DNA from: Cervus elaphus | Lineage: Eukaryota > Chordata > Mammalia > Artiodactyla > Cervidae | Assembly: GCF_910594005.1 (NCBI RefSeq) | Contig: NC_057831.1 | Coordinates: 42,676,001-42,740,000 of the forward strand | Direction: 5' to 3' | DNA length: 64,000 nt | In this document: piece after piece, positions 42,998 through 54,864 of the stretch | Layout: every line of letters begins with the position of its first letter | Numbering within the stretch: position 1 is the first letter of the stretch | The notes under the pieces: model-generated | What the model was told of the DNA's origin: nothing | Databases searched by the model: none | What the model saw: the letters and a program-made list of their open reading frames with translations, nothing else | Program-made: the position numbers and the translations under genes

Positions 42998-43362
42998 TAA
43001 ATGCCGAAGAGGGTGTGGAGAAAAGGGAATCTTCCTACACTGCAGGCGGGAATGTACAGCTACTATGGGAAAAAATATGGAGGTTCCTTAAAAAACTAAA
43101 AATAGAGCTACCATATGACCTAGTAACCCCACTCCTAGGCCTATACCCAGAAAAAACCATAATTTGAAAAGATCCATGCATCCCAATGTTCACTGCAGCA
43201 CTACTTACAATAGCCAAGATATGGAAGCGACCTAAATGTCCATCAACAGGTGAACGGATAAAGAAGATGTGGTACATTTATACAGTGGAATATTACTCAG
43301 CCACTAAAAAGGTTGGAATAATGCCATTTGCAGCAACATGGATGGACCTGGAGATTATCAAA
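42998..43362 (+). mobile_element. L1 ORF2 C-terminal fragment
   Basis: GAAGAGGGTGTGGAGAAAAG through GTACATTTATACAGTGGAATATTACTCAG (43273-43300) to the GGATGGACCTGGAGATTATC end. The plus frame gives KRPKCPSTGERIKKMWYIYT. Both ends are truncated and no tail or duplication is visible. Confidence 0.9.
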
Positions 43363-45589
43363 TTGAATCCATTGCTGCCCAAAACGTAGGAATTGGGGCT
43401 TTTGAGCAAAATAAGTTGAATTATAGAGAAATAGTTACATGAGTCAAAGAGTATAAACTTCAATCCACCCTGTCCTATTTCAAATGTCCTTTTCTCCCTG
43501 ATATCTTGTCCACTCCTCCAGTCGAATGATTTCTGTTACTCATAGAGAAATTTCCAAGATAACCTCATTGTTATTGTCTTGGTTCACAGAAATTGATAAC
43601 CTTAGATTCATAGATTCTCAGAACCAAAAAGGGCCATCATTTAGAACTATTCTCCTTCCCCCAAGATAATTCTTGAGGGAAGAAAAAGCCTTCCTTTGTT
43701 CTTTAGCTCAAAGTACCAGTGCAGATTTTTGCTCATCCTCAGTAAAATCAGTGTGGTTCAGCCTGTGATGCAAAGGCATGTGGTTTTCTCACCTGTAAAA
43801 CCACAAGAGACAATGTCATGATGTAAGTGGACAATGCTGACTATTCCTTCAACCTATATTTATTTCTTTGGAAGGAATTGAACCATCCCACCCCCTCACA
43901 CCTCTTTGTGTTTGTGTGTGTGAGAGTAAGGACCAGAGAGAAGAGCAAGCAACGTTTTAAAATTGTGTATCTTTGTTTTTGTTTTTGTTGTTGAAACTCA
44001 CCTGGGCCGAGCTGAGCCTAGTCACCTGGGGACTGAATGAACTGACTTTTAAAACTGGCTTTGACCTTTCAGGCTTAACTGAGAAAATGATTAGATTATA
44101 AGGGAAAGGCTATTTTTATTTCTCCTTAAAACTCACTTCAAATGAGCAGATCTGCAGCATGCTGACTTTTTCTCTATCAGTATTTGTCACAATATCTTTG
44201 TTGTTGTTGCTTTTATTGTGTTCTCACCTAGAACTTCAGAACAGGACTTGAAAATGCAAAGGGCAGCTAAGTTCTACTGGAACAAGCAAAAAACTGATTT
44301 TTAGACTTGAGCCTGTAAAGGATAATAAATTAGCCATCTCTATTCTGTTTCTTTTCTCTCTCACTCTCTTTTCTGTGAACTACCTATAAAGAGGGTTGAT
44401 TATGGGACTCTGAAAGACACACATCTTGGTTTTGTGTGGATTTTTCACAGAGTCCTAGAGTCATTAATTCTCCCCACTTTTCCATCACATTACTTCACTT
44501 TGGCTCTAGACTTGTCAATTATGAAAGTTCTGATAATGGTTTTTATTCTAGATTTAATCCAGAATGTCTTCTCTCAGGAGGCAGGTGAACATGGGAAGAG
44601 TGCAAAACCTGAACGAGCAAATTAACCAAATTGCAGATATTTTAGATGAACTTGGAACCAGAACTCAGGCAAAGTGTGTAGCTCTGGAAACAGAGAAACT
44701 GAGGTAGATCCAAAAACTGAAAATAAATTAGAGGGAACTGCTGAGACTTAACTCCATGATCACAGGGTGCAGGAGAAAAGGGATGCCCTGGGGTCGAATG
44801 CTCTTAAAAAGATGATTAGAATAAGAACATAGAAAAAGTCTGAGAATTCTAAATTCTAATTTGACTTCCAGGTTATATTTTTGTATAGGTAGGAGGATAG
44901 AACATATTGCATTTCATAGCTTGTTAGCTTGATCTATAACTTTTGAACATTTAAACAACAGTATGAAGGCCTCCACTTATATGTCTTCTTGCTCCAGGTC
45001 CCATAGTTATAAGTAGTGGACCTGCTGGGAAGCATCAGACATAGAAGTAATCATCTTACCACTCACTCTCCTCCTTCACTTGGATGTCTTCACTTATTAG
45101 GATTTTTGCTTCTTTATTAGGATTGTGCCCATGCTGAGTTGGGAGAATTAACCTTGCTTTTGGTACTGGGGTTTGTCTTGTTCTCTAAATTATGTGGACT
45201 TGGTGGTATTGTAATTATCTGTGTGACCTACAAACTCTCCAGACTTTTGAGAAAGGAAAACACAAAAGAAACTGTATTGAACTAATTCTTTGTTGTGAAC
45301 AATTCAATGGAGGAATCACCTTCATTCCAGGTTGTGCTGGAGGACTCCTGGAGGAACACGACATAGATGTGCTGGTGGAAATGCAGCAGAATGAGATAAA
45401 TTTGGGACCCTAATTTCAGGAGTTTTGCACTGTCATATCATTGAACAGTCATGTTGAAGGCAAGAACACTTGATTTTGAGGCCTTAATTTTCCTCTAGGA
45501 ATGTAAATGTTTGCTCACATCTGGAGCCCTTGGATGGGTTGCTGATGTTGTCTTGTCTTAGCACCTTTAGGTATTCGTGTGATGACTTT
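43363..45589. other. Mostly repeat-free; possible old SINE at 43600-43665
   Basis: ATTCATAGATTCTCAGAACC AAAAAGGGCC near 43608 recalls an ancient mammalian SINE (MIR3/L3-associated), low confidence. The rest is unassigned. 43820-44430 and 44430-44760 lack repeats. Frames of 63 and 73 codons are not recognisable. Confidence 0.35.
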
Positions 45590-46318
45590 GTATTATAGGC
45601 TGAATTGTGTCCCTCCAAAATATGTGTTAAAGTTATAACTCTCATTACTCAGAACACAAAACATTTGGAAATACGGTCAGTGCAGATATGGCCGGTTAAG
45701 TTAAGAAGAGGTATAATACAGTGAAAGAAACTAAAAGTGAAAGAAAGCGTTAGTCACTCAGTCACGTCTGACTCTTTGCAACCCACCATGCTCTGCAGCC
45801 CGCCAGGCTCCTCTGTCCATGGGATTCTCCAGGCAAGGATACTGAAATGGGTTGCCATTTCCTTCTCCAGAGGATCTTCCAGACCCAGGGATTGAATCCA
45901 GGTCTCATGCATTTCAGGCAAATTCATTACCATCTGAGCTACCAGGGAAGCCCCACATAATGCAGTAAGGTAGGCACTTAATTTAATGTTACTATGTCCT
46001 TATAACAAGAAGGAAAGACTACAGGAGAGATCACCGTGTGAAGACACAAACCTACAAGTGGAGAAAACAGCTATGTAGTGATGGGGAGAGTGATTGGAGT
46101 TGAGTATCTGTAAGCCAAGGAACGTAGAGGATTGCCAGCAAACACCAGAAGCTAGGAGAAGCCAAGAAGGATTCCCTGCATAGGTTTCAGATGGAGCTTG
46201 GCTCTGATTGACTTTAGACTCCCATCATTAAAACTTTGAGGAAAAAAAAATATTTTTTTAAATCACCCAGTCTGTCTGTGGTTACTTGTTTTGGCAGCCT
46301 GAGGAAACTAATATACTT
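45590..46318 (+). mobile_element. MLT1-type LTR split by a SINE
   Basis: Left: TAGGCTGAATTGTGTCCCTCC, AACATTTGGAAATACGGTCA, GCAGATATGGCCGGTTAAG. Right of the SINE: CTATGTCCTTATAACAAGAAG, CACCGTGTGAAGACACAAAC, AGCCAAGGAACGTAGAG, and the end CACCCAGTCTGTCTGTGG...GGAAACTAATATAC. Characteristic ERVL-MaLR LTR order. Confidence 0.85.
45723..45956 (-). mobile_element. Bov-tA SINE with target-site duplication
   Basis: Antisense: GAAAGAAAGCGTTAGTCACT to CTGAGCTACCAGGGAAGCCC. ATAATACAGT (45713-45722) and ATAATGCAGT (45957-45966), one mismatch. Confidence 0.94.
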
Positions 46319-47229
46319 TGTATAGTTCTGGGCAGCCATGTAGAATAATTTACGGGGCAAAATTTTGGATGATAAATAGACTAAGAAATGAATTTGCAAC
46401 CATGGGCGGCGTTGACCTTGGTGCTTAGCTAATCAATTTTTAAAAAAATATGTGATTTCAGAGCCTTCTCTAAAGAAAAGCTTAGCTGTCCTCCTGCTCT
46501 TCCAAAGAGGCAGTGGTAAGGGGAACCACCTCATAAAAGTGGGAGTAAGACCGTCCCAGATGAAATGCTGCTCTTCCACTGCTCCGTTATCTGCATGCAG
46601 CAAGGTAGCTACATTCTGATTGACATGGTTGAACGATATTAGAAAGGGCCTCAATTCTCACTCCTTACATTTCTGTAACTAGCAAGGTGAGGAGTGCTGT
46701 GGAGTGGGGCTCCACCACTCTTACCCGAGGGAACATTTCAAAAGGTATGCTTCTGATCTTTGTGACCCACTCACTCCTCTCCTGTGGAGAAGTATGACTG
46801 ACTGCTGAGATTGGAAAGAGGGTGGATATTCAGAACTGAATCCATTTCTGGTTTCTCCCTTTGGCTCTGCCTGCCAACAGCATGACTGTTTCTGCTTTGC
46901 TCTTCCATTTGGCTAGCACATGTGAATCAGAGGCTAAGCCTGGTTTCTGAAGGATGGGTTAGAGTTCTGAATCTTCCTACTAATAAGGCAGAAGGCATGT
47001 GGTGCAAAAGTTCTGAGTAACCGTGTCTGATCTGCTTGTCTACATTATCCCATGTCCAGATTTGGGGTCAGAATTGGGAAACCCTAACATGGATGCCCAC
47101 TTCAGCTGGTTTCTCTCTTCCACTTTTACTTATAATAAGGGGATACTTGTTTTCCATCTAACTTTTTTTTCTCTTTTCTTAAGAGATGGGCATGGAAAAT
47201 AGGTGTGATTTTTTTTATAACCCCTAATC
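46319..47229. other. Unassigned
   Basis: No repeat recognised. A 73-codon minus frame (46433-46654) is not recognisable. Confidence 0.4.
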
Positions 47230-47452
47230 CAGCTTCCCTGGTGGCTAAACAGTAAAAAGAAAGAATCCGCCTGCAATGCTGAAGACCCAGAAAACACAAG
47301 TTCTATCCCTGGGGCGGGAAGATCCCCTTGAGGAGGGCATGGCAACCCACTCCAGTATTCTTGCCTGGAGAATCCCACGAACAGAGGAGCCTGGCAGGCT
47401 ATAGCCCATGGGGCCACAGAGTCAGACACGACTGAAGTGACTGAGCATGCAT
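47230..47452 (+). mobile_element. Bov-tA SINE
   Basis: AGCTTCCCTGGTGGCTAAAC to GTCAGACACGACTGAAGTGACTGAGCATGCATG (47418-47451). Carries a small AAAAAGAAAG insertion where GTAAAG is expected. Confidence 0.93.
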
Positions 47453-47592
47453 GAATGTGCAACCCAAACATATATTAAAGAGTTTATCAAGGGTACAGTG
47501 CAATGGAATGCAAGGAAAACATTTATGTAGCGAAAAGAGCATCAACCTCAGAGTCAGCCCTGAGTTCAAATCTTGCCTTTTCAACTAACCAA

Positions 47593-47632
47593 TGGTGGTT
47601 GTTCAGTTGCTAAGTTGTGTTTGACTCCGTGA
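47593..47632 (-). mobile_element. BovB/Bov-tA tail fragment
   Basis: GGTGGTTGTTCAGTTGCTAAGTTGTGTTTGACTCCGTGA (47594-47632) is only the extreme 3' end, antisense. An abortive short insertion. Confidence 0.75.
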
Positions 47633-47640
47633 TTATCATC

Positions 47641-48559
47641 CCAATAATCCAACCTATCTAAGCCTCATCTGGGAAATATCACAAGCAAAACCTCTCTCAT
47701 GGGACTATAAAGATTACACAAGTAAAATGCATAACTTATTTCATTCTCTCTCAATATCATCAAGGTTGTCATATAGTAGAACTCTACTGTGAATTATTTT
47801 CCTCATTTCTCTTTTCTTGAACAACATTTATTTATTTTCTACACCCTCACACACACATCCTCCACACATTCATAAGCCTATTTCACTTTATCACAATCAC
47901 TTGACCTCTTGTTGAAGGAGGGTATTTTTGTTGGGAATGCAAACCAATCCAGGGCAGCATCTATGACATACACGTTCGATGAAAATTATACTATTTTTCT
48001 TTCTTTCTTACCAACACAGTCCCTTTGAAACTCTAGGTTTTCCTCTTATGCTACACCTGCATTTTAGAGTGTGATAAGAAATTAGTCTTATTTACAAAAT
48101 TATGAATTTTTATCATACAGGTGGAAAGCAAGCGTTCTGCTACAAAAGTATATAGTTATATAAAATGTCACAGTGTTATTACCCTTGAAACTATTTTGTT
48201 TGTTGTGCTTGCTCTATGTAATTTCCCTAATAATTAGCTGAGGCTTGTGTTTATAGTGCTTTTATATTTTTCTTTCATTCCACAGAAGGATAGAGAAAAA
48301 TAGAATTATTTTCCTTTATCAGCAAAACCACAAAAATATGACCTTAGTGGGTTATTATAAAACCATACAGAGGCACAGAAAAGCCTATTTAAATGTCTTT
48401 GCCATGGGTTTGGCCTACGTTGATTAATTACTTCATTCAGAGTATATTTACTGAGCTCTAGTCTGCCAAGTCCCATGGGTACTGGGCCATCAAGATGAAT
48501 GAGACTTGCTCCCTGCCCTTCAAAGTCTCCTGATCAAAAAAGGCAAAATAAAGTGTAGG
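47641..48559. other. Repeat-free, AT-rich; candidate conserved element 48100-48480
   Basis: No transposon recognised. CCTAATAATTAGCTGAGG and GTTGATTAATTACTTC are homeodomain-type sites in balanced sequence. Confidence 0.35.
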
Positions 48560-48985
48560 GTGGCAGTCATAGAAGACACATTACCTTGGTATCAATCAAA
48601 GCTTAGTCAGAGAGGCAGAGCTGGTAGGAGATACATGCTAAAAGATTTATTGCAAAGAACTGGCTTATGCAATTGTGGGGACTGTCTAGGCAAGTCCCAA
48701 GTCCCTAAGATGGGCCATCAGGAAGGCCCTGCTGGAATCCGTGGGCTCAAGTGGAAGTGCACTTCATCAGGGAGGCCCTCAGCTGCAATTAAGATCTTTC
48801 AATGGATTAAGTCAGGTCCACCCAGATTATCTAAGACAAAGTCTCTTACTTAAAGTCAACTGATTATGGATATCTATCTCATCTACAAAATACTTTCAGA
48901 GCAACACCTAGATTAGTGTTTGATTGAATAACCTGGGGCTGGAGCCAGTCAAATTGACAGACAAAATTGATTATCGCAATCATCA
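48560..48985 (-). mobile_element. Old mammalian interspersed repeat, family uncertain
   Basis: AAAGATTTATTGCAAAGAACTGGCTTATGCAATTGTGGGG (48640-48680), CTTACTTAAAGTCAACTGAT and TGGAGCCAGTCAAATTGACA match a common mammalian repeat pattern (GATTTATTATAAGGAATTGGCTCATGCAATTATGG...CAGTCAAGTTGACA). I recall it as LTR- or L1M-related but cannot name it. Strand is nominal. Confidence 0.5.
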
Positions 48986-50559
48986 TTTGCAAAATTCTCA
49001 TGAGTCAGAGATCTAATGTAAAGCTCTTCCAAAATCACAATGTCTGCTGAGCAAATATTACAAGAATCTGTTACCTAACATTCTAACAACTTTATATTGA
49101 AATTATAATCACCAGTTTTACCTTGTCTTCAGAATTTCAGGACTCTTGCTGTTATATCTTTAAGGAGGAATTAGATAAAGAAATGAGTTTTATATTACTC
49201 CCTTGAATCTATGTATGTGTATACAGGGGGAAAATATAAGCATATAGTATTAAAAAAGAAATATAAATGACCACTTGTAATAAAACAGCCTTTTTTGTTA
49301 TTAAAGTCAATAAATGTTTTTGGGTCCACTTTTCCTAAAGTTGGCTTCACAGAAACTAGTTTCTTGAGATGAAATGTCTATTTACAATATTGCTGTCTAT
49401 ATATCTATCTGCATTTATGCCTATACTTACATACAAAACATGCATTTTATACTGTATGTAAATATACATACATATTTACATGCAAACAAACACTTTATAA
49501 ATTTATTCATTTTTTATTTGTATATATATATATATAATTTTATATAATCAAATACGTGAGAAAAATATTAGAACACATTTAAAAAGTCTTCTTTACTGCT
49601 GGATTTTCCAGTCTTTAATATATTGACATCATTGTCATCTTCAAGAGGGAGATTTGTAATTTAGCTTTAGTCAAACTCATTTGACCACGGGGTACCTTTA
49701 TTCATTGGTTAATGCTTTGGATTATTATTCATTGCATCTTTAAAAGCTAGGCAATAAAGTATTGTTTATGGGAGGTCTGGGATGGGTTAGTAATTAAACA
49801 GCTATTCAAATCCAACTGAAAACTCTATCATAACATGTTGGGGGAGCGGAAGAGAGCTTAAAGGTTGTCAAGTCCAACCACTCATCCAATAGATAATACT
49901 TTTATTTTCCTCAATCACACAGCTGGTCAATACCCCATATATAAAAGAAACTGTAGAGTCTGACACATGATCCATCACACTGTCTCCATCATTATTTTGA
50001 TAATGCTATTTGTCACTGTCAGAAGTCTCCAACAAAAGTGTTTCTAAAAAGAAAACCAAGGGAGTAAGAGTAAAAGCAATGCCATGTAGTGTGGTTCGTT
50101 AAGCATTTATTGATGATTTATTACATGGAAGGCATGGAGCAGCTCACCACACTATCTGGGGAGATGGATGCACCCCAAACTAATTAATACAATGCATCAC
50201 AAGTCATGTCCAGCTATAACAATTTTGTATATAATTTTGTATATATACAATTTGTATATAACAATTGTGTATATAATTGGTACAAAAATACTGGTGGGAG
50301 AGGCCATTTCTTCCAACTGTAGAAATGTGTGCATTGAGGGAAGATAAGGATAGAGGTCATAACTTTTGAGATTGGCTTTTATTGGTGAGTAAGATTTCAT
50401 CATATTGAATAAGACATGAAGGATGTTCCATATGCAGAAAAGAAAAGAGTCAAGAGACCCCTGGTGGTATCAAAGAGTATAGGATGATATGGGGACCTGA
50501 ATGTTACATGGGATCATAGCATGGGATGAAAAAATATTGGATGGGAGATGGGAGGTGTT
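48986..50559. other. AT-rich, unassigned, with simple repeats
   Basis: Contains (TA)n near 49520-49545 and an AT-rich tandem/palindromic stretch at 50216-50280. 49850-49935 (TTGTCAAGTCCAACCACTCA) recalls the ancient SINE seen near 43608. Confidence 0.4.
50216..50280. repeat. AT-rich degenerate tandem repeat
   Basis: Four imperfect units of roughly 15 bases of the AATTTTGTATATA type. Several units are self-complementary. Confidence 0.75.
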
Positions 50560-50935
50560 ATGGGTTGAACTGTGTTTTCCCCCAAATTTTATGTAGAAGT
50601 TGTGACCCCAGTAGTTTAGAAAGTGACTTAGAACGAGAGTGCTTACAGAAGTAACAAAGTTATAACGAGCTCATTAGGGTGGATCCTAGTCCAGTAGGAC
50701 TGGTGTCCTTCCAAGAAGAGATTTGGACACAGACACACATAGAGAGGAAGTGGTGTAAAGAAACTCGGGGAGGAGACAGCCAGCTATATGTCAAGGAAAG
50801 AGGTTGGAACAGATCCTTCTCCCACAGCCCTCAAAAGGAACCAACTCTTCCACAAATTTGTGGTACAATAAAATTTGTCGTTAAAACCACCCTGTCGGTG
50901 GTACGTTGTTAGTGCTGTCCTAGGAGACTAATATA
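50560..50935 (+). mobile_element. MLT1-type LTR
   Basis: ATGGGTTGAACTGTGTTTTCCCCCAAA, GACTGGTGTCCTTCCAAGAAG, TTTGGACACAGACACACATA, AGATCCTTCTCCCACAGCCC and GGAGACTAATATAGG follow MLT1 order. Part of the usual segment before GTGGTAC is deleted. Confidence 0.85.
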
Positions 50936-50959
50936 GGAGGTGAAGCAAGAAATGCAAAT

Positions 50960-51220
50960 TGGGGCTAGATTGTGAGAGTCTGTCCATTGTAGGTCCAGCA
51001 GTCTGAGCAGTTGGGAGCTTCTGAAGTTGTCTGAGGTTCGAGTGGCCTGGTCAGAGGTACCTTAATGAGCTAACTTTGCAGCAGACTGGAAAAGCTTTAG
51101 TCTGAAGGACTAAAGTAATAGCAGGACTCCAGACCTCAGAGTTTCTTTAACAGGCCAGGTGAAAAATGGTGAAGGCCTCAATTAGGCCAAGAGCTTTGGG
51201 TGGGATTCGAAAAACATTGC
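50960..51220 (-). mobile_element. L2 fragment, antisense, diverged
   Basis: TGAGAGTCTGTCCATTGTAG, TTGGGAGCTTCTGAAGTTGT and TAAAGTAATAGCAGGACTCC loosely follow antisense L2. Confidence 0.5.
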
Positions 51221-51359
51221 ATAGGGAAACTCAATCAGCCATAGGACAGAGCCAACAAAAAAGGAGAAATCAAAACAGCCACCAGATTGTTGTAGCTTTC
51301 TCCTCAGATTGCTCATAAGTGGGTAATGTAAAAATTAAGACACAGAAATCTTATTTATT

Positions 51360-51925
51360 TTTGTGGATACAATTTTTAAAATTGAAGTACAGATAATTTA
51401 TAATATTGTATTAGCTTTAGGTATATAGCATAATGATTCAATATTTTTATAGATTATACTCCACTTAAAGTTATTTATTATGAAATATTGGCTGTATTCC
51501 CTGGGTTATACAATATATCCCTGTAGCTAATTTATTTTATCCATAGTATTTTGTACCTCTTAATCCTCCACCTCCCCTTTCTCTCTCCTCACTGGTAACC
51601 ACTAGTTTGTTCTCTATGAGTCATTTTGATTTTGTTATGTTCATTCTTTTACTTTTTAGATTCCACATACAAGTGATAACATACAATATTTGTCTTTCTC
51701 TATCTGACTTACTGCCCTAAGAAAAATACTCTTGATCCATGTTGTTGCAAATAGCAAAATGTCATTCCTTTTTATGGCTGAGTAGTATTCCATTGCATTT
51801 CTATATGGCACATCTTCTCTATCTGTTGGACACTTAGATTATGTCCATATGTTGGCTATTATAAATAATGCTGCTATGAAAATTGGGATACATGTATCTT
51901 TTCCGATTAGTGTTTTTTGTTTCAT
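51360..51925 (-). mobile_element. L1 3' end, antisense
   Basis: AATTGAAGTACAGATAATTTA, CTCACTGGTAACCACTAGTT, GATTCCACATACAAGTGATA, CTCTTGATCCATGTTGTTGC, GGCTGAGTAGTATTCCATTG and GGACACTTAGATTATGTCC form an uninterrupted antisense L1 3' end. Confidence 0.9.
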
Positions 51926-51939
51926 AGAAACCTTATTTA

Positions 51940-52425
51940 AAATGGAGGTAGGAGGCCAGAAGAGGGAGCCATCATTCCCTACAACTCCACCTCAGTAGCA
52001 GACCCAACAGGAAGAGATATATTTTGCATCTCCAACAGAAAGAAGGTTACTATCTTACTACTCAGCAGGAAGAAGAAAGAATTTTCCTTGCCTGGCAACA
52101 CCCCAGGCCACAAGTCTGTCACAAGTCTGTCGAAAAGTCACTGCGAACTCCCAATTTCCTCCAATGGACTCCTTATAACAGCCCTTCGCAACTCCCTTTT
52201 CTCCTCTGTAAAGAATGGCCCTTTCCTTTGTTCTCCAGACTTGCCTGTTCAGTTCAGTTCAGTTGCTCAGTCGTGTCCGACTCTGTGACCCCATGAATCG
52301 CAGCACGCCTCTGGTTCACCATAAATTGCATATCCTGAGTTGCAGGTCTTTGCTGTTGCTGAGTAAACTCATTTTGCTGGTGAAAATAACGAGCTGTTTT
52401 ATTGTTTTAGGTCACTAGTAAGAAT
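51940..52425 (+). mobile_element. Possible LTR-like repeat, interrupted by a BovB tail
   Basis: CTCTGTAAAGAATGGCCCTTTCC, TTGTTCTCCAGACTTGCCTG and, after the BovB piece, TGGTTCACCATAAATTGC...GAGTAAACTCATTTTGCTGG (52312-52380) look like an LTR 3' part. I cannot name it. Confidence 0.35.
52249..52311 (-). mobile_element. BovB 3' terminus, very short
   Basis: CAGTTCAGTTCAGTTGCTCAGTCGTGTCCGACTCTGTGAC (52249-52289) is the antisense BovB tail, only about 60 bases. Confidence 0.9.
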
Positions 52426-52599
52426 CCTGGGTCCAAAGGTACTGGATTGATTTTGAATACAACCTTCTCACTACCCACAGAGCTTTGAAAATGCACTCTT
52501 ACATTCATTCTTTCCTTTATATAACCCAACCACTGACTTACTTTGTGATCTGTGAACAAGCCAAGTGCTTTCCCAGCCAGAGCCTTCACATTTCCAAAT

Positions 52600-52985
52600 C
52601 TCACTGCCTGGAAGAGTATTTCCTCACCCCATTATCACCTCAGTGGCTCATTCCCATTCTTCTGGTGTTCGAGTCTATACTACCTCATTTAGGGGGGTTG
52701 CCCCGTTTCCTGAACACTCTATCCCTATGTCCTTTGAGTCTCCACTCTTTTTATTTTTGTTTCAAAGCACTTCTCATGCTCTGTGATTGAATTGATTGAT
52801 TGTTTATACTTCTTGTCAGTCTTTCCCATTTCAACTCCCTGCCCTGCAATTTTAATAAAACTCTTTAAGAGTATAGAGATCCTGTCTATTTTGTTCTATT
52901 GCTTCTCCCTGGAGTCTATAACAGTCTGTAGCACTGAGTAGTTGTTCATTAAATAAATGAAAGTGAATAATGCATAAATGAATGA
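52600..52985 (+). mobile_element. L2 3' end
   Basis: GTTTCAAAGCACTTCTCATG, TTGTTTATACTTCTTGTCAG, AAGAGTATAGAGATCCTGTCTATTTTG (52868-52895) and AGTAGTTGTTCATTAAATAAATGAA (52938-52962) are the sense L2 terminus. Confidence 0.75.
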
Positions 52986-53908
52986 ATTATTATGTTTGAA
53001 ACTGAAGTAGAGCATTGCAGTTTCCTGAGAGTTAAAATCACTTCAATATTTTATATTACTTCACTTTTGCTTGAAAGGAATGATGTTTTTGGTTAACATA
53101 TTTATAATTGAAGAGATTATTCCTAATAATGATAATTTTAGAAAATATTTAAATTTCAGAACTATGACATTGTGGTGAGCTTTGAAAAAAGGTGAGCTTT
53201 TAATTTCACATTTTTCATAGAAAAGGTATTGCATTATTAGTATTTTGAAAATTTGCATGAAAATATGGACAAGACAAAGGAGAAGGAGCTTCATGATGAT
53301 ATCTCTTGTTTACTCTCCCTCCCGTGGCTCTAGGAGTCTGTAATTTGCATTAGGTTTTGCAACAGCAGATAAAGGCATCCTCTGACCTTTGGGTCACTAA
53401 AGCATTTAGACACCTGATGGCAATCTTTCATTAAATTTGGTATAGCAACAATCATTCTGGCAGGTAGAAGAGAACACAATTTGTTGTTCTTCGGCAATCT
53501 TCATACCAAATTTCTGAAAATGTTTCCCAGTGACAGACAAAACTGAAAGCTTAATGTTTTTTTGTAGATGAGTATGGTGACTTTCATGGAGAGACAATGA
53601 TGTGGGTGGATGAGCTCAATGAAAAGTAAAGAGGAAGGGAAAATGAAGTTTATGCATGGTTCAGATACATTTAGAGAGTTGGGCAGCCTACTCAGACAGA
53701 GAACAGGATGGGATGCTAATAGGCAGGAAGTATGCTGTTTTAAAACGCAGTATAATCTGGTGAGCCACCGTTCCCTCCCTCCTTCCTTCTTCCTTGGTTT
53801 CTCTGCCCTGCTTTCCACTTTCCTTAGGTTGGGAATAAAAGATACAGCTTTGGTAAAAGAGTGGATATTTCTCCCCAGCAAGAATGAAAAGGGCAGAATT
53901 GTATAGTG
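52986..53908. other. Unassigned
   Basis: No repeat recognised. Frames of 63-164 codons on both strands at 53400-53990 are mutually overlapping, and the longest enters the SINE at its N-terminus, so none is credible. Confidence 0.4.
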
Positions 53909-53951
53909 AGTCTTCTGGACTTCCCAAGTGGCAAGTCTTCTGGACTTCCCA
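53909..53951. repeat. 25-bp period micro-duplication at a SINE 5' end
   Basis: AGTCTTCTGGACTTCCCA occurs at 53909-53926 and again at 53934-53951. The unit joins the SINE target site (AGTCTTC) to the SINE head (TGGACTTCCCA). Confidence 0.9.
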
Positions 53952-54156
53952 GGAAGCTCAGTGGTAAATAATATGCCTGTCAATGCAAGAGACACAGGTT
54001 TGATCCCTGTGTTGGGACAGTCTTGAAGAAGGAAATGGTAATCTGCTCCAGTATGCTTGCATGAGAAATCCCATGGACAGAGGAGCCTGATGGGCTACAA
54101 TCCATGGGGTCACAAAGATTTGGACACAACAAAGCAACTAAACCACCACCACCATC
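53941..54156 (+). mobile_element. Bov-tA SINE with target-site duplication
   Basis: TGGACTTCCCAGGAAGCTCA to GGACACAACAAAGCAACTAA with a CCACCACCACCATC tail. AAGTCTTC flanks it at 53933-53940 and 54157-54164. Confidence 0.94.
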
Positions 54157-54289
54157 AAGTCTTCCTTCCCACTCATTGGGTCAACATTTTCTGTGACCTT
54201 GATGATGTAATAATATTACTTAAGTGCTACCTTTTATCAAGCACCATCTTCATGGTCATCTTCACATTAATGACTCCTGATTGAATTCT

Positions 54290-54625
54290 CCAGTCTCTGT
54301 CTGTCTTTTGAACAAGACCTATACACTCAGATGCCTTAAACCATCTCCTATCAGGTATCTCACAGGCCCTACAAACTTACTCAGGACCAAATTCTGCCTC
54401 ACTTCACTTAAGTCCTCTCATTTTAAGAAATAATGCCTAATGCTGTGTGCCCTCAGTCTTTATGCCAAATCCTTAGGAGTCATCCTTGACACTCCCATCC
54501 CCAATACTCACATGCAAACAGTCACAGGGTCCTGTCCCTTTTGCCTCTAAGATATATTTACCAATCTGACCCAGTATCTTAGTTCCACCTTCTTGGACCA
54601 AGCCACTGACACCTGGACCAAGACA
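54290..54625 (+). mobile_element. L2 internal 3' region
   Basis: CTTAGGAGTCATCCTTGACACTCCCATCCC (54471-54500) is a hallmark of L2 ORF2. Flanking blocks CAGTCACAGGGTCCTGTCCC and CCACCTTCTTGGACCAAGCC agree. Confidence 0.75.
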
Positions 54626-54832
54626 GCATGTGTTAGTCAGTCAGTCATGTTCAACTCTTTGCGACCCCCATGGACTATAGCCTACCAGACCTCCTCTGGC
54701 CATGGAATTCTCCAGCAAGAATACTGGAGTGGGTAGCCATTCCCTTCTCTCAGGGATCTTCCCCACCCAGGGGTCAAACCCTGGTCTCCTGCATTGGAGT
54801 CAGAATCGCTACCAATTGAGCCACCAGGGAAG
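54626..54832 (-). mobile_element. Bov-tA SINE with target-site duplication
   Basis: Antisense copy. CCTGGACCAAGACA occurs at 54612-54625 and 54833-54846, a perfect 14-bp repeat, though its first two C could also belong to the SINE head. Inserted at the L2 right edge. Confidence 0.94.
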
Positions 54833-54864
54833 CCTGGACCAAGACAAAAGACTGTTTTAAATCT

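Noticed and set aside
53501..53995. 164-codon minus-strand frame
   Set aside because: Starts inside the Bov-tA at 53941. It overlaps plus-strand frames of similar quality and has a low-complexity middle region.
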